A stretch of DNA of 64,000 nucleotides from Anaerolineae bacterium (GTDB lineage: Bacteria > Chloroflexota > Anaerolineae > Aggregatilineales > Phototrophicaceae): assembly GCA_020849765.1 (NCBI GenBank), contig JADLAY010000024.1, forward strand, positions 186,001-250,000, written 5' to 3'. The translations under genes were made by a program, and so were the position numbers. Below the pieces are notes generated by a model. The model was not told where the DNA came from. It worked only from the letters and a program-made list of their open reading frames with translations, and did not search any database. Shown in pieces: positions 62,444-64,000 of the stretch. Numbering within the stretch: position 1 is the stretch's first letter; the number at the start of each line of letters is the position of its first letter.

Positions 62444-64000
62444 ATGTATATTCTCGGCATTTCGTGCTTCTATCATGACGCGGCGGCGGCGCTGCTCAAG
62501 GACGGTGTCCTGGTCGCAGCGGCGATGGAAGAACGCTTCTCACGCAAGAAGCATGACAACAGCTTCCCGAAACAGGCGATTGAGTTCTGTCTGAGCGAGG
62601 CGGGTATCCAGGGTGGCGACATCGAGTACGCGGTCTTCTACGAGAAGCCGCTGGTCAAGCTCGAACGCATCCTCCTGAGTGTGCTCGGCACGTACCCGAA
62701 ATCTGCCGGGGCCTGGCGCGAGGCGCTGACGAACTGGGTGCGCGACAAGCTGTGGATCAAGAGCGTGATCGGCAAGGAAGTCGGCATCGACTACAACAAG
62801 ATCCTGTTCTGCGATCATCACATGAGCCACGCGGCCAGCGCTTTCTTCGCCAGTCCCTTCCGCGATGCCGCGGTGCTGACCATCGACGGTGTGGGCGAAT
62901 GGACGACGACGACGCTCGGCAAGGCGAGCAGCTACTGGGTGGGCGAAGAGGGCGTCAACGATGTATCGTTGTTCGCCGAGCAGCGCTTCCCGCAAAGCCT
63001 CGGCCTGCTCTATTCCGCCTTCACGGCCTATCTGGGCTTCCACGTCAACAACGGCGAATACAAGGTCATGGGCATGGCGCCCTATGGCGAGGCGCGCTAT
63101 GTCGACAAGGTGCAGAAGCTGTACACGCTCAACCCTGAAGACGGCAGCTTCAGCCTGAACCTGGATTATTTCGCCTTCCCATACTCGGCAGAGAACACCT
63201 TCAACCAGCGCTTCATCGACCTGTTCGGGCCGGTGCGCCCGGCGGAAGACGACTTCTTCACCATGAAGACGAACCCGGAGCGCAGCGCCGAACGCGAGGC
63301 GATGGAACGTAACCAACGCTACGCGGACATCGCCGCCAGCATCCAGCAGGTGACGGAAGACTCGCTGATCGCGATGGCGAATTACCTGCACCGCGAGACG
63401 GGCCTCAAGCACCTGGTCATGGCGGGCGGTGTGGCGCTCAATACCAAGGCCAACTACCGCATCCTCAACGAGACGCCGTTCGACGAGATCTACATCCAGC
63501 CCGCCGCCGGTGACGATGGTGGGGCGCTCGGGGCGGCTTTGTGGGCCTGGCACGTCGTGCTCGGCAAGCCGCGCGAGTGGGTGATGCCGCACGCGTATTG
63601 GGGCAAGGGTTATAGCGACGCCGAGATCGTCGACTTCCTGCGCTCGAAAGACGCCCAGTTCGAACGTTATGACGACGACGACAGCAAGATGCTCGACCGG
63701 CTGGCCGACGACATGACGCAAGAGAAGGTGATCGGCTTCTTCCAGGGGCGTTTCGAGTGGGGCCCGCGCGCGCTGGGCAACCGCAGCATCCTGGCCGACC
63801 CGCGCTTCGAGCGCATGAAAGAGGTCGTCAACACCAAGATCAAGTTCCGCGAGCCGTTCCGCCCGTTCGCGCCGGTCATCCTGCGCGACCGTGCGCCGGA
63901 GTACTTCGATTATCCGGGCGTGGCCGAGCATGAGGCACCGCGTTACATGCTGATGGTGGCGCCGGTCAAGGAAGACAAGTGGGATCAGATTCAGGCCGTG
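62444..64000 (+). CDS. O-carbamoyltransferase, CmcH/NodU family, 3' truncated by the window
   Basis: 519 codons are visible from ATG 62444 (AGGATAGGG upstream) and the frame runs off the right edge. N-terminal 'MYILGISCFYHDAAAALLKDG', the metal-site histidines 'CDHHMSHAASAFF', 'NNGEYKVMGMAPYGE' and the C-terminal-domain 'GRFEWGPRALGNRSILADPR' and 'IKFREPFRPFAPVI' are all diagnostic. The enzyme uses carbamoyl phosphate and ATP to carbamoylate a hydroxyl of a sugar or natural product. With the nearby epimerase and SGNH genes, a surface glycan is the likely acceptor. Confidence 0.95.
   Translation, partial: MYILGISCFYHDAAAALLKDGVLVAAAMEERFSRKKHDNSFPKQAIEFCLSEAGIQGGDIEYAVFYEKPLVKLERILLSVLGTYPKSAGAWREALTNWVRDKLWIKSVIGKEVGIDYNKILFCDHHMSHAASAFFASPFRDAAVLTIDGVGEWTTTTLGKASSYWVGEEGVNDVSLFAEQRFPQSLGLLYSAFTAYLGFHVNNGEYKVMGMAPYGEARYVDKVQKLYTLNPEDGSFSLNLDYFAFPYSAENTFNQRFIDLFGPVRPAEDDFFTMKTNPERSAEREAMERNQRYADIAASIQQVTEDSLIAMANYLHRETGLKHLVMAGGVALNTKANYRILNETPFDEIYIQPAAGDDGGALGAALWAWHVVLGKPREWVMPHAYWGKGYSDAEIVDFLRSKDAQFERYDDDDSKMLDRLADDMTQEKVIGFFQGRFEWGPRALGNRSILADPRFERMKEVVNTKIKFREPFRPFAPVILRDRAPEYFDYPGVAEHEAPRYMLMVAPVKEDKWDQIQAV

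Overview
The window is GC-rich bacterial chromosome, most likely Chloroflexota (Anaerolineae-like). The clues are: a mevalonate route built from mevalonate kinase, a phosphomevalonate-type decarboxylase and isopentenyl phosphate kinase, the set known from Roseiflexus; secreted proteins with Thr/Pro-rich 'PTPTATP'-style linkers; lipoproteins and surface proteins of the kind seen in that phylum; and a cytochrome c maturation cluster of mixed ancestry. No rRNA, tRNA, CRISPR array, IS element or prophage was seen. Genes are dense and mostly in short operons with 4-base ATGA overlaps.

Layout. 1-4.9 kb: a catabolic group (5'-truncated hydantoinase B, FAD amine/sarcosine-type oxidoreductase, SDR, SIS-domain sugar isomerase). 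4.9-11.2 kb (minus): cytochrome c maturation, ccmE-ccmF-ccmH-ccmG-ccmI-like-ccmC-ccmD and a YwiC-like membrane protein, with an FNR/CRP-type box upstream and no ccmAB. 11.5-13.65 kb: a frameshifted small membrane gene, then a fluoride-riboswitch operon (crcB plus a DUF190-4xCBS fusion). 13.9-24.1 kb: Ca2+-type P-ATPase, flavin monooxygenase, BioF2/FemAB-like acetyltransferase, MalK/UgpC-type ATPase, CinA with a decayed amidase domain, and a pair of proteins that look like PyrF and PyrE without their catalytic motifs. 24-30.2 kb (minus): two GNAT paralogues around a secreted trypsin-like protease, lepA, an IscA/ErpA-type protein and a SufR-like regulator. 30.4-43.6 kb: PadR regulator with a large GT-C-like membrane protein, amidase, a peptide/nickel-type ABC importer lacking its ATPases, membrane proteins, a second trypsin-like protease and TlyA. 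43.7-50.4 kb: cell-wall SH3 and LysM/M23 proteins, an SCP2-like protein, a HEAT-repeat protein, site-2 protease and phosphomevalonate/diphosphomevalonate decarboxylase. 50.6-55.8 kb: polyprenyl-phosphate phosphoribosyltransferase-like UbiA protein, mevalonate kinase, isopentenyl phosphate kinase, and a paralogue of the GT-C-like protein. 56-57.5 kb: two orphan genes, one of them exported and Cys-rich. 57.5-64 kb: NAD-sugar epimerase, membrane SGNH hydrolase, FGE-fold lipoprotein, PQQ-type sugar dehydrogenase, a small membrane protein and a 3'-truncated carbamoyltransferase, which suggests surface glycan or small-molecule modification.

The most unusual content lies between the genes. Many spacers carry degenerate tandem repeats with a strict 7-base (sometimes 8-base) period, often starting right at a stop codon. 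A second family is a 49-63 bp twin-hairpin element whose two stems change by compensatory substitutions while the loops and the linker stay constant. Together with the PyrF/PyrE-like pseudoenzyme pair, these are the best candidates for undescribed biology here.
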